A DNA stretch of 64,000 nucleotides from Vibrio diabolicus (GTDB lineage Bacteria; Pseudomonadota; Gammaproteobacteria; Enterobacterales; Vibrionaceae): assembly GCA_001048675.1 (NCBI GenBank), contig CCKK01000020.1, forward strand, positions 868,001-932,000, in the 5' to 3' direction. This document shows positions 7,022 to 15,681 of the stretch, one piece after another. Numbering within the stretch: the first letter of the stretch is position 1; every line of letters begins with the position of its first letter. Made by a program: the position numbers and the translations under genes. The notes under the pieces were generated by a model, which saw only the letters and a program-made list of their open reading frames with translations, was not told the DNA's origin and ran no database searches.

Positions 7022-8971
7022 TTAGTTGGTACGTTTCGAAGCGTACCAGTTGTTTTGATACGCCTTAGATGCAAACAATGCGTTTGCTTTTGCGCGTTCA
7101 ATAACGGATTCATCGACTTCTAGCGGTTTCATGGTTTGGCTTTCAAAGTCGTATTCCATGGTCGACACTTTTTCACCAGGAGAAAGCACAACTAGGTTGT
7201 CACGCGTTAAATAACCAAAGTTTTTGTCGTATTGCATCATTGCGCGTTCATCTTCGCGAGCCAGTGGTTTCGTTAAGTCACGACCAATCATCGGCGTTTT
7301 GGCGTCTACGCCAATAAGAGACAACAGCGTAGGCGGCATATCTATGTTGTTTGCGATACGGTCATCTTTACGTGGTTGAATGTCTTTACCAATGATCAAT
7401 GCAGGAATGTGGAAGTGCTTAACTGGAACCAAGTTAGCGCCAGACACGCGGGCATCGTGGTCTGCAATGACAATGAAAATAGTATCATCCCAGTAGGATG
7501 AGTTTTTCGCTTTGTCAAAGAACGTACCCAAAGCGTAATCTGAATATTTTACCGCGTTATTACGCGTCATGTGTTCGGAATCGTATGGCTCAATTTTACC
7601 TTTCGGATACTCATAAGGACTGTGATTGCTTGACGTAAAAACTAAGCTGAAAAAAGGTTTGTCGCTTTTTGAAAGGCGTTCAAACTCTTCGTCTGCTTTG
7701 TTGTATAAGTCTTCATCACTGACTCCCCAAGAGCCAACAAAGCTTGGGTTATTGTAATCATCTTCTTCGACGATTTGATCAAAACCATTACCGAAGAAGA
7801 AGGTTTTCATGTTATCGAAGTTTGCTTCACCGCCATAAATAAATTGCGTGTGATAGCCTTGTGCTTTGAGTAAGTCTGCGATGGTAAAGAAGCCTGTTTG
7901 GCTTTTGCTTAGTTTCACCACTGCGCGAGAAGGGGATGGTGGAAAACCCGTGGTTACAGCTTCGATACCACGAACAGAACGAGTACCCGTTGCGTACATT
8001 TGCGTGAACTGCCAACCTTCAGCCATGAGTTCATCAAGGTTTGGTGTAAGAGGCAGACCACCCAAAGAGCCCACAAACTGTGCGCCCAAGCTCTCTTGTA
8101 GCAAGATCACTAAGTTCTTACGTTTACCATGGTAAGTCGCAGGGTTACTGTTCATGGTTGGAAGTAATGTTGGATCAAAGTCGGACTTTTTTGACGAAGC
8201 GCGAACGAGATCCAACATCTTTTGATTATCCATCTTGCCGTAGAACTGCTCTGCGCTTTTTTCTGACTTCATGCTGTTGACAGCAAACAGCAGTGAGTAA
8301 GATGAGTTTAATGCTAAGTCGTTAAGCAGTGGATCGTTAGAAAATGCCACCATGGCAGGGTTTAGCGGGCGGTGGCCTAAAGACGAGCGTGCGCCTGCAA
8401 CACCAAGAAGCACAACAAAAATGGCTAATAGTGGGCGCCACTTCCATTTGATCTGCTGTGCATTGTCGGTCAGTTTTTTGCTCCACTTCCAACCCAAAAC
8501 TAGAGTTAATGCCGTGCCTAACGCGCCAATAAACAGCTCTAGCTTATAGCCAGTCCAAAGCATGCCCATGACCTCTTTCGGATAGATAAGGTATTCCACA
8601 AACAGACGGTTTGGGCGTAGGTCATATTCTTGAATGAATGGTGCCGTTGCCAGTTCCATGTACACGAGAGTCCAAAGCCCTAAAACCATCCATATGCGCA
8701 ATATCCATTTCCAGCATTGCCCAATCTTGCCGTTTAATGGCATTAGGGCAGAAAGCAGTGCAGGGAGGATTAATAACCAGCACAGTGTTGCAATGTCTAC
8801 GCGTAAGCCTTGGCCTAGGATGTAAATTAAGTCGTTGAAAGAGTCAATTCGATCAAGTTGCCAAAAGGCGAGCAAAACGCGTGAGATAGACAAAAATATA
8901 AGTGAAAACAAAGAAAAAGCAGCAATTGGCTGCAAAGGCCCCCACACAGAGCCCTTAGATAAGTTTTTCAT
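7022..8971 (-). CDS. LTA synthase/sulfatase-fold membrane phosphotransferase (LtaS-like)
   Basis: A 649-residue inner-membrane enzyme of the alkaline-phosphatase superfamily. About five transmembrane helices fill residues 15-195. The periplasmic catalytic domain follows from about residue 285: metal ligand Glu in LLQES (E293), the nucleophile threonine in TGTRSVRG (T328 or T330), the DNMKTF segment and the metal site VIADHDARVSG. Relatives transfer phosphoglycerol or phosphoethanolamine from phospholipid to glycans or lipids. Vibrio makes no lipoteichoic acid, so the acceptor here is probably a periplasmic glucan, LPS or another envelope glycan (inference). A TATAAT -10 candidate lies on the minus strand at 9039-9044. 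It lies 3' of the histidine kinase gene at 9158 on the same strand, separated by 186 nt. Confidence 0.88.
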   Translation of the reverse strand: MKNLSKGSVWGPLQPIAAFSLFSLIFLSISRVLLAFWQLDRIDSFNDLIYILGQGLRVDIATLCWLLILPALLSALMPLNGKIGQCWKWILRIWMVLGLWTLVYMELATAPFIQEYDLRPNRLFVEYLIYPKEVMGMLWTGYKLELFIGALGTALTLVLGWKWSKKLTDNAQQIKWKWRPLLAIFVVLLGVAGARSSLGHRPLNPAMVAFSNDPLLNDLALNSSYSLLFAVNSMKSEKSAEQFYGKMDNQKMLDLVRASSKKSDFDPTLLPTMNSNPATYHGKRKNLVILLQESLGAQFVGSLGGLPLTPNLDELMAEGWQFTQMYATGTRSVRGIEAVTTGFPPSPSRAVVKLSKSQTGFFTIADLLKAQGYHTQFIYGGEANFDNMKTFFFGNGFDQIVEEDDYNNPSFVGSWGVSDEDLYNKADEEFERLSKSDKPFFSLVFTSSNHSPYEYPKGKIEPYDSEHMTRNNAVKYSDYALGTFFDKAKNSSYWDDTIFIVIADHDARVSGANLVPVKHFHIPALIIGKDIQPRKDDRIANNIDMPPTLLSLIGVDAKTPMIGRDLTKPLAREDERAMMQYDKNFGYLTRDNLVVLSPGEKVSTMEYDFESQTMKPLEVDESVIERAKANALFASKAYQNNWYASKRTN

Positions 8972-9107
8972 ATTTATTCGAATAGTTTAATTGTTATGTT
9001 GTGTTGTTTTTAACAAAGCAAGCGTGAAATAAACGTGAATTATAATGTGGGTTTATGGTCGAGTAGTGTAAGTGTTGGTATGTCTATGTAAGTGTGGAAT
9101 GAAGCTC

Positions 9108-9124
9108 ATGTTCGGCTAGAACAT
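9108..9124. promoter_or_regulatory. Inverted repeat ATGTTC-N5-GAACAT
   Basis: A perfect 6-bp-arm repeat between the histidine kinase gene and the LtaS-like gene, upstream of the latter's -10 candidate. It resembles an operator; no regulator is recognised. Confidence 0.35.
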
Positions 9125-9157
9125 AAATTAAACAGGTTATGGTCTGTATCGTTTTTG

Positions 9158-10570
9158 TTAGCACTTTGGGAAAGTGACGACAAACGTATTCCTACTATTT
9201 TCTCTGGGAATGAGCTCAAGTGTTGCACGGTGTAGTGCTGTAATGTCTTTGCAAATTGACATCCCTAAACCCGCACCGTCGCCATGTTCGGAATGACCCC
9301 GATAAAACTGTTCGAAGATTCTTTCACGAGTTTCTTTCGGGATTTCTGGACCAGTATCGGAAATTAAGACTTTGATTGTATTATTGTTCTCTGTGACGCT
9401 GACTTTTATGTCACTGTGCTCGCCGGAGTAACGAATCGCATTATCGACGAGGTTACGAAATGACACCTCTAACAACATTCGATCACCGGATATAGCGATG
9501 TTGGAAGATGATAAACTGATGTCTTGCTTATGCTTCAATGCTAACGGTGCCAAATCAGCAACAACGGTTTGCAACAAAGGGGTTAGCTCAACGGTGTCGA
9601 ATACACGTTCTGATAAGCTATCTACTTTAGCTAAAGTCAGTAGCTGATGGATAAGGCGGTCAGTGCGTTCAATGCCTTGCAGAATGTTGTGTAAATCTCC
9701 TCTCAGTTGCTCCGGATCATTACTTTCAAGTGCATTTTCTACGTTAAGACGAAGGATTGTTAGTGGGGTTTTTAGTTCATGCGCTGCAGCACGTGTAAAG
9801 CGTTTCTCTCTTTGCCAGGCTAACTCTAGTTCAGAGAGGAGAGAGTTGAGCGAATCGACAAGTGGTGCGAGTTCAACGGTGTTGTCTTTTACATGAATGT
9901 GATCTAATCGGTGTACGTTTCTTTGTGTGATGGCGGAGCGCAGGTCGTTAATCGGTCGGAAATGTTTATCGATCAGCCAAAACAGCAAAAGCAACAAAGT
10001 TGGTAGTATCAGCAATTGTTCTATTGATGTGGATAGGGCAATTTCGTGGATGATCTCTTTACGTATCTTGTATTTTTCTGCAACCACGACGTATTCATTA
10101 TCATGTTTTGTTTGTGGCAGTGAAATCTGAAATGTACGCCATCGTGTACCGTCTTTTACAATATCAGCGTAGCCGTTATTACCAAAGGACGTAGAGAGTG
10201 CGTGCAAGGTTTGATCAGAGCTCCAGAGCAGTGTGTTGTCTCGATAGAATTGAAAAACCAAGTTTTGTTCATAAGGGTGGCCGAACGTTGTGACATTATC
10301 ATCGTCAGACTTTGACATTGACTCAATGTTTTTCATCCACTCATTAAATAATTCTCGATGGTTAGCGAGAGTCCTCTCTTCCGTTGAAATTGAGAGCGTC
10401 AGCAACATTAATTTTGCGGATTGTCCAAGCCTAGCGTCATAAACTTCTTCGACCTCGTGCTTCGCAGATTGGAAACTGAAATAAAGTGAGATGAGTAAGA
10501 GAACACTTACCAACACGCCTACTGATAGAGTTAACTGACGTTTGATCGAGTACGATTTCTTATCTTTCAA
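9158..10570 (-). CDS. Two-component sensor histidine kinase (PmrB/QseC-like)
   Basis: An inner-membrane kinase partner of the overlapping response regulator. It has two transmembrane segments flanking a periplasmic sensor of about 150 residues, a HAMP-like linker, the H-box AAAHELKTPLT with phospho-acceptor His (about H264 from the chosen start), the N box FRNLVDNAIRYSG, and G boxes DTGPEIP and GAGLGMSI. The frame is open to an ATG at 10672 inside the regulator gene, but the TTG at 10570, which overlaps the regulator's stop region by 11 bases, gives a normal N-terminus (LKDKKSYSIKRQLTLSVG) and a standard 470-residue length, so I choose it. It is the last gene of a seven-gene operon, so its signal is probably tied to the product of that pathway or to envelope state. 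Confidence 0.87.
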   Translation of the reverse strand: MKDKKSYSIKRQLTLSVGVLVSVLLLISLYFSFQSAKHEVEEVYDARLGQSAKLMLLTLSISTEERTLANHRELFNEWMKNIESMSKSDDDNVTTFGHPYEQNLVFQFYRDNTLLWSSDQTLHALSTSFGNNGYADIVKDGTRWRTFQISLPQTKHDNEYVVVAEKYKIRKEIIHEIALSTSIEQLLILPTLLLLLFWLIDKHFRPINDLRSAITQRNVHRLDHIHVKDNTVELAPLVDSLNSLLSELELAWQREKRFTRAAAHELKTPLTILRLNVENALESNDPEQLRGDLHNILQGIERTDRLIHQLLTLAKVDSLSERVFDTVELTPLLQTVVADLAPLALKHKQDISLSSSNIAISGDRMLLEVSFRNLVDNAIRYSGEHSDIKVSVTENNNTIKVLISDTGPEIPKETRERIFEQFYRGHSEHGDGAGLGMSICKDITALHRATLELIPRENSRNTFVVTFPKC

Positions 10571-11216
10571 GAATGTACCCCACACCGCGAATATTTTTAA
10601 TGACCACTTTGGGCACTTTTTTACGCAAATTGTGAATATGAACTTCGATAGCGTTGTCGCTTGAACCTTCATCCCAGCCGTGCAGTGATTGTTGCAATTG
10701 CTCCTTACTTTGCACGCGTCCGGCGTTCGTCATCAAACTGGTGAGGATTTTAAATTCATTGCGTGTGAGTTTAAGCGGCTCGTCATCGTAGCGAATGCTT
10801 TGTTCCGATAAGGATAAAGATAACTGTCCAACTTGAATGATTTCTTCTGCACTACCGGATTGACGGCGAATCAACACACGCAAGCGAGCGAGCAACTCTT
10901 CGAGTGCAAACGGTTTTCCGAGGTAGTCATCTGCGCCGCCGTCGAGGCCTTGAACGCGATCGCGAATGTCGTCTCGTGCGGTAAGTATCATCACTGGGAG
11001 CTTAAATCCGCCTTTGCGAATATTACGCAGAACTTCCAATCCATCGATATCGGGGAGAGTGAGATCCAAAATTACGGCAGTGAACGCTTCTGTTTTGAGT
11101 GCGCTAGTCACGCCAGAGCCTTTTTCCACCCAATCCACGGTGCACCCATGGCGACTTAATGAAGTCACCATGGATTGACCGAGTAGTTTGTCATCTTCTA
11201 CGAGTAATAAGCGCAT
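10560..11216 (-). CDS. OmpR-family response regulator (PmrA/QseB-like)
   Basis: A 218-residue DNA-binding regulator. The receiver domain (residues 1-115) has the acidic pair EDD, phospho-acceptor D51 in VILDLTLPD and the conserved K101. The winged helix follows, ending in LHGWDEGSSDNAIEVHIHNLRKK and GVGYILER, which is the PmrA/QseB subgroup signature. It starts 3 nt after the TPR gene stop and overlaps the kinase gene. Relatives bind a direct repeat of CTTAAG-like half sites with 5-bp spacing; exactly such a box precedes the first gene of this operon (15682-15698), suggesting autoregulation of the whole cluster. V. cholerae VprAB/CarRS is a possible relative, not verified. Confidence 0.92.
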   Translation of the reverse strand: MRLLLVEDDKLLGQSMVTSLSRHGCTVDWVEKGSGVTSALKTEAFTAVILDLTLPDIDGLEVLRNIRKGGFKLPVMILTARDDIRDRVQGLDGGADDYLGKPFALEELLARLRVLIRRQSGSAEEIIQVGQLSLSLSEQSIRYDDEPLKLTRNEFKILTSLMTNAGRVQSKEQLQQSLHGWDEGSSDNAIEVHIHNLRKKVPKVVIKNIRGVGYILER

Positions 11217-11219
11217 GGA

Positions 11220-11855
11220 TTATTTCAAACTCCCAAGAGTCGCTTTAATTTCCAGTTTTCGACCTTTATCCGCCAAAGGTCGGTCAGGGCGAGGTGACGC
11301 CTGCATTGCGCGAGTCAAATACACTTTCGCTTCCTTGTCTCGACCTTCTTCTGCAAGGAAGTCTCCATAAAAATAGTTCGGATCGATGCCTTTTGGATTG
11401 ATCTCTAACGCTTTTTTCAACATTTCTTCGGCTTTATCGTCATCACCAAAGCCAATTGGCCACCCCGGAACTTTGTAATACAAAGAACCTAAACTGGTGT
11501 ATGCAGATCCATCAAGCGCTTGCGGTGAAGTTGCGATTACTCCTTCGAGTAAAGATTTGGCTTCTTTGGCTAGTGATAGTGCACCCAAGCCACCTTGAGC
11601 ACCAGCCAGCGATGCTTTATTGATTGCCAGCCAAACAGTGAGTTCGGGATTGCCCGGTTCTCTGTCGAGATAAAGACTGGTTTTGGCAATCGCGCGATGG
11701 AAGCATTGTTCCTTTTCGTCTCCATCGGGTGTGCTGTACTGACATTCCGCCCATTTCTTTTGAACCTGTTGCAGTGGAGTATTACTTGCCAACGCAGCGG
11801 TCGAAGCTAACGTTGAACAAACCGTCAAAGCGCAAAATAGTTGTTTGGTATTCAT
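11220..11855 (-). CDS. Periplasmic TPR-like protein, 211 aa
   Basis: The N-terminus is a clear Sec signal peptide (hydrophobic residues 5-23, cleavage expected after ALAS). The mature part consists of helical pairs with TPR-like spacing, for example LDGSAYTSLGSLYYKVPG, ADEMLKKALEINPKGIDPNYFYGDFLAEEGR and KEAKVYLTRAMQASP. Two cysteines in the mature N-terminal part (in WAECQY and KEQCFHR) may form a disulfide. It lies 14 nt downstream of the SDR gene and 3 nt upstream of the response regulator gene, so it is an operon member, and is a candidate periplasmic accessory of the sensor kinase or pathway. No specific function is assigned. Confidence 0.85.
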   Translation of the reverse strand: MNTKQLFCALTVCSTLASTAALASNTPLQQVQKKWAECQYSTPDGDEKEQCFHRAIAKTSLYLDREPGNPELTVWLAINKASLAGAQGGLGALSLAKEAKSLLEGVIATSPQALDGSAYTSLGSLYYKVPGWPIGFGDDDKAEEMLKKALEINPKGIDPNYFYGDFLAEEGRDKEAKVYLTRAMQASPRPDRPLADKGRKLEIKATLGSLK

Positions 11856-11869
11856 CGTCTATGTCCTCT

Positions 11870-12664
11870 TCAGTGACTGACTCGGTTTACGTATTGGTGA
11901 ATGGTTTCTTGCTGCTTACGAATCGCAGAAGAAACCACGCTTGGAAGCAGTTGATTGATGCGCGCAAAAAGCTTTTCTGGCCAACCAATCCATTTCGCGG
12001 AAATTTCTTTTTCCAACATGGTGACAACGTGATCGGCTACAACTTGCGGCGAGTCCGTTTTGTTACCCAGTTGTCGATTCATTTCATTGACGGCATCGCT
12101 ATTGAGCGAGGTTTCTGTCGCTCTTGGTGCCAAATACAGCGCACGGATTCCGGTTGCGAACAGCTCTCTGTCGAGCGATTCGGTAAAACGGTGCAACCCC
12201 GCTTTTGCCGCGCAATAGGAGGTATAGCCTGGGTAGCCAATTGAGCCGAATGTGGAACCTATATTGAGAATCACCCCAGGCTGCTTTAACCACGTTAACG
12301 CCGATTGGCACAGCAGCATCGGCGCAACGAGATTGAGTTGGATTTCGTCTGTAATCTGCGTTGATCGTTTGTGGCTTAACAACGAGAAATCGTTGCTGCC
12401 CGCATTGTTAATCAGTGCGTCCACTCTTTGATGTCGGCGCGCTCGAGCTTTAATCGCAGTTAATCCTTCTGATGAGGTGATGTCTGCAACGACTAGGTTA
12501 TGGCGCTCTGGATTCGACAGTTCACGCTGTAGTGTTTGCAAGCTCTCTTCGTTTCGCCCAACAAGAATGAGGCTGGCACCGCGTTTTGCTAACTCTTGCG
12601 CGATGGCTTGCCCAATTCCGCCCGTTGCGCCTGTCAGGAGAATGGTGCTGTTGTTAATGATCAT
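11870..12664 (-). CDS. Short-chain dehydrogenase/reductase (SDR)
   Basis: A 264-residue NAD(P)-dependent oxidoreductase. The cofactor motif TGATGGIGQA lies at residues 11-20, followed by NNAGS at about 86-90, the catalytic Ser in the NIGSTFGSIG segment and YTSYCAAKAGL with the Y-x-x-x-K pair. Arginine in GRNEES after strand 2 favours NADP(H). C-terminal hydrophobic residues (LFARINQLLPSVVSSAIRKQ) may contact membrane or lipid. It is separated by only 8 nt from the oxygenase gene and 14 nt from the TPR gene. The likely role is a carbonyl reduction or alcohol oxidation step on the product of the ligase/oxygenase pair (inference). Confidence 0.92.
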   Translation of the reverse strand: MIINNSTILLTGATGGIGQAIAQELAKRGASLILVGRNEESLQTLQRELSNPERHNLVVADITSSEGLTAIKARARRHQRVDALINNAGSNDFSLLSHKRSTQITDEIQLNLVAPMLLCQSALTWLKQPGVILNIGSTFGSIGYPGYTSYCAAKAGLHRFTESLDRELFATGIRALYLAPRATETSLNSDAVNEMNRQLGNKTDSPQVVADHVVTMLEKEISAKWIGWPEKLFARINQLLPSVVSSAIRKQQETIHQYVNRVSH

Positions 12665-12672
12665 GCTTCACC

Positions 12673-13356
12673 TCACGCCGCTTGTTGGGTTGGGAAGGAA
12701 GGCAAAGAGCGCAGCATTTGTCCGTACAGTGCAAACACCATTTTTGCAGAGTCGATGATGACTTGTTGATCTTCCACTTTGGTGATTTTGTTCATCAGTG
12801 ATTCAAAAAATTGCAGATGATCTTGGTCCAACACGCTGTGTGAAATTAGGTAAGTCATTGCTGAAGGCGGTAGGCTTAGCGTTGACTGGATTTTTTCTGC
12901 CATTTGGCCACCAATGCCGACGCTGGTGCCTTCTAATACCCACACCATGCCAAACAGCGCGAGTGGGTTGTGGCGGTCAATGTTGTGGTAAAGGTAGGAA
13001 ACCATCAGTTCAATCGGTGCACCTACTTGACCTACATCTTTGTTGTTGCGCACTGCTTCGGCATCGCCGCCGCACGCTTTGATGTCATTTAAAATCCATT
13101 CTTGATGGCCTTTCTCTTCCTCGATGTACTCGGCAATGGCATCTCGTACCCATTCGTATTCGCCAGATAGTCGGCCTCCACACGCCATCAGCAAGGGAAC
13201 AGTGTGCTTAACGTGATGGTAAGCTTGGGTTAGAAAGGCGATATACATCTCTTTGGAAATGTTGCCTTGTTGAACGTCTGCGATGACTGGCGCAGTTAAC
13301 ATTGCTTGTTGAGCAGCGGCAGTGCTTTGTTTGAGTTGTTCGAAAAATAAAGTCAT
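12673..13356 (-). CDS. Heme-oxygenase-fold iron-dependent oxidase (TenA/HDO-like)
   Basis: A 227-residue all-helical protein of the TenA/PqqC/heme-oxygenase-like superfamily. Candidate metal ligands match the diiron-oxidase pattern: H in HHVKHTVPLL, E and H in EEEKGHQEWIL, E in VLEGTSVG, then D and H in LDQDHLQFF. Enzymes with this pattern oxidise fatty acids, amino acids or N-hydroxylate substrates, whereas TenA itself hydrolyses thiamin fragments and lacks most of these ligands. Position between an acyl-AMP ligase gene (25 nt upstream) and an SDR gene (8 nt downstream) supports a biosynthetic oxidation. The substrate is unknown. Confidence 0.82.
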   Translation of the reverse strand: MTLFFEQLKQSTAAAQQAMLTAPVIADVQQGNISKEMYIAFLTQAYHHVKHTVPLLMACGGRLSGEYEWVRDAIAEYIEEEKGHQEWILNDIKACGGDAEAVRNNKDVGQVGAPIELMVSYLYHNIDRHNPLALFGMVWVLEGTSVGIGGQMAEKIQSTLSLPPSAMTYLISHSVLDQDHLQFFESLMNKITKVEDQQVIIDSAKMVFALYGQMLRSLPSFPTQQAA

Positions 13357-13381
13357 AACCTTCTCCTTAAGAAGCCGTTAA

Positions 13382-14941
13382 CTAAGATGCAGTTTGGAAA
13401 GACGTAATGTGTTGCTGGAAGGGCAAATCGATGCGTTGGATCTTTTGCGCTTGCAGCGTTAATTCAGGCGTTGTGCACGCTAATAACTGAGCCACATCAT
13501 GTTCGATTTGATTTCGTTTGAGCTTGCCGTTATCCGTGTACCAACCAGAGATGGCTCGTGGGTTGTCCAGCAGCAATAAGGTTCGGATTTGAGCGTAATC
13601 GGGTAGGGTTCGGTTTAATGCATGAACCTTTGCTTCGACGTCTTCGCTATTGGCAATGACAACACATAATGTTTGTTGGCTATCACCTGTAACGATCAGT
13701 GGCGTCATCGGCAAAAACGCCAACGCTTCTGATTCAATCCATTCCGGTGAGACATTTCTGCCATACGCGGTGACGATAAGGTTCTTCTTGCGCCCCGAGA
13801 GAGTGACAAAACCTTGCGCGTCGATTTGGGCTAAGTCGCCAGTTGCTAACCATTCTTGAGTAAACGGCTCATTCAAATAACCAAGAGCAACGTTGCCTTT
13901 GACGAGCAGTTCACCATCTTCCGCGATACGAATCTGAGCGTGGGGAAGTGGTTTGCCACACGTTCCTGCTTTAAATGCGGCTGGTATATTCAAACAAACG
14001 ACGGAGCCACATTCAGACAAGCCATAACCTTCAAACGCAGGGATGTTCAGCGCATGCGCGGTGTTAATCAGTTGCGACGACACTCTTGCGCCGCCAACGG
14101 CGACAAATTTTAGAGAATCCACAAGAGAGGGCTGTTGTTTCGCGATCTGAATGAGCGCAAGCAATAAAGCCGGTGTTAGCACTAAGCTTTCTGGTTTGAT
14201 GGTCGCTAATGCTTGTGCAAACAAACCCGGTTCGAATTGGCTCGAACCGAGTAGGCCGGTTTGCTCTCCGGGTAAAATATATGACGTCACGCCCAACATG
14301 AGTGGAACATAAACGCCGGTTATGTTCTCGAGAAGCGTCGATAACGGAAGCAGCACTAAGTGTGAGTGCGCCGCGCTGTTTACTGCGTCGGCGAGCGATT
14401 TCGCCACCAAACACAAATGATCATTGCTTAAACACACGCCTTTAGGCTGACCAGTCGAGCCCGACGTAAATGTGATTTTTCCGGTTCCTGGTAGATAAGC
14501 TACCTGTGTTTCTTCATCTCCCAACTGGTTACGACGCAGCAAAGGCAAATTTGCAATGGAAAACGGATGGTCTTGCTGGTTAAAGTTTTGCTTAGGATGA
14601 GAAGCCAACCATGCTTGCCAATCGCCGACTAAAGCATCGACGTCTGATTGCTCTAACGTATGTTCAACTTGTGCATCAGAGAAAAAAGTCGGAATAGGCA
14701 CGACGACTATGTCTGCCGTCATCGCCGCCAAATCAACAATGGCCCAATCAATGCTATTTTCTGCGCGTAGCGCGAGTGCTTTGATGTTCTGTGTAATAAG
14801 CTCGGCGGCAACAAGTTCGATCTTGTTTAACAATTCAGAGTAAGTCAGTTCAACCGTTTGATTCGCTTCGTAGCCGACAAGTGCTACTCGATCTGGTGTC
14901 ATTTTTGCCCATTTTGTAATGGCATCGAGGAGAATATTCAT
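13382..14941 (-). CDS. AMP-binding acyl/aryl-acid ligase
   Basis: A 519-residue member of the adenylate-forming (ANL) superfamily, which activates a carboxylic acid as acyl-AMP. The core motifs are intact: P-loop TFTSGSTGQPKGV near residue 158, GYGLSECGSV, LATGDLAQ, SGRKKNLIVT, and the C-terminal catalytic Lys in NGKLKRNQI. The size matches long-chain fatty-acid and aryl-acid ligases rather than NRPS modules, and no carrier domain is fused. It is the second gene of the operon, 81 nt after the thermostable-hemolysin-family gene. It probably supplies the activated acid for the acyltransferase-like first gene or for the oxygenase (inference). Confidence 0.9.
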   Translation of the reverse strand: MNILLDAITKWAKMTPDRVALVGYEANQTVELTYSELLNKIELVAAELITQNIKALALRAENSIDWAIVDLAAMTADIVVVPIPTFFSDAQVEHTLEQSDVDALVGDWQAWLASHPKQNFNQQDHPFSIANLPLLRRNQLGDEETQVAYLPGTGKITFTSGSTGQPKGVCLSNDHLCLVAKSLADAVNSAAHSHLVLLPLSTLLENITGVYVPLMLGVTSYILPGEQTGLLGSSQFEPGLFAQALATIKPESLVLTPALLLALIQIAKQQPSLVDSLKFVAVGGARVSSQLINTAHALNIPAFEGYGLSECGSVVCLNIPAAFKAGTCGKPLPHAQIRIAEDGELLVKGNVALGYLNEPFTQEWLATGDLAQIDAQGFVTLSGRKKNLIVTAYGRNVSPEWIESEALAFLPMTPLIVTGDSQQTLCVVIANSEDVEAKVHALNRTLPDYAQIRTLLLLDNPRAISGWYTDNGKLKRNQIEHDVAQLLACTTPELTLQAQKIQRIDLPFQQHITSFQTAS

Positions 14942-15022
14942 ACATCCACCTATATTCTGGCGTGGTTTTTAACCAAGTTGTTCTGGTTGTACTTGCGGTT
15001 TTAACGACGTTTACTTTTCTAT

Positions 15023-15634
15023 CTAGGCTTGTTTGCGTTTTCTTTCTTGGACTAATCGAAGGCGCTCTAGTCCTTTTTGCAAATTACCAGCTAACACACG
15101 CGGTTGATGTTCGTAGTACGAACCCCAAGTGGACTTGGCATAGGGGACTTTATTTTGATCGGCCTGCGCGATGATATGAGGCTCCAATCCTAGACGCGCC
15201 ATCATTGCGTGAAGAGGGTCTGTCGCGGTGAAGATGCACCATTCAAAACCGAGATTGACCAGCATTTCTGCGATCAGGTAGAAGTGCAGAGATGACATGC
15301 CCTTAGCGAAAGATGCCAAGTGACCAAACTCCACTAAGTTCGAACGTTTTACGTCGCAGTTAAATACGTTAGAAACCAGCTTTTGAGCGTCGTCTTCTAA
15401 ATACTGTTCAAGGAACAAGGGCTCATCTTCGGCGATGCGAAAGCCGCATACGGAAATAATTTGAGCGCCTTCAATGAGGGTTAAATACGCCGGCATAAAC
15501 TGTTTGAGCTCGGCAAAGAATGCTTCTTGATAACGCTGAGAAACATGCTCGATAACTTGGCTCCAAAGCGGATGCATTGGATAGACGATGTCTAAAGTAA
15601 AGCCATCTGCAGAAATTTGTGCATGGTGTTTCAT
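15023..15634 (-). CDS. Thermostable hemolysin (delta-VPH) family protein, GNAT-like
   Basis: I recognise the T_hemolysin family, named after the delta-VPH gene of V. parahaemolyticus. From the ATG at 15634 it is 203 residues; an upstream ATG at 15667 lacks a ribosome site, while GGAAG lies about 7 nt before 15634. There is no signal peptide and no membrane helix. The fold looks like an acetyltransferase/autoinducer-synthase type: an early GAQIISVCGFRIAEDEPLFLEQYL strand pair, then VEFGHLASF and the helix-strand unit FEWCIFTATDPLHAMMARLGLEP. I recall the family being grouped with GNAT acyltransferases; the hemolysin name may reflect an indirect effect in the original assay. It is the first gene of the seven-gene operon behind the CTTAAG box. 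Confidence 0.83.
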   Translation of the reverse strand: MKHHAQISADGFTLDIVYPMHPLWSQVIEHVSQRYQEAFFAELKQFMPAYLTLIEGAQIISVCGFRIAEDEPLFLEQYLEDDAQKLVSNVFNCDVKRSNLVEFGHLASFAKGMSSLHFYLIAEMLVNLGFEWCIFTATDPLHAMMARLGLEPHIIAQADQNKVPYAKSTWGSYYEHQPRVLAGNLQKGLERLRLVQERKRKQA

Positions 15635-15681
15635 GAGCGCTTCCTTTGTTTGACTGGTTATCAACAAAATAAAACGCGAAA

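Noticed and set aside
10570..10672. Longer histidine kinase start at ATG 10672
   Set aside because: It would lie entirely within the regulator gene and add a non-conserved segment before the first transmembrane helix; the TTG at 10570 fits the family.
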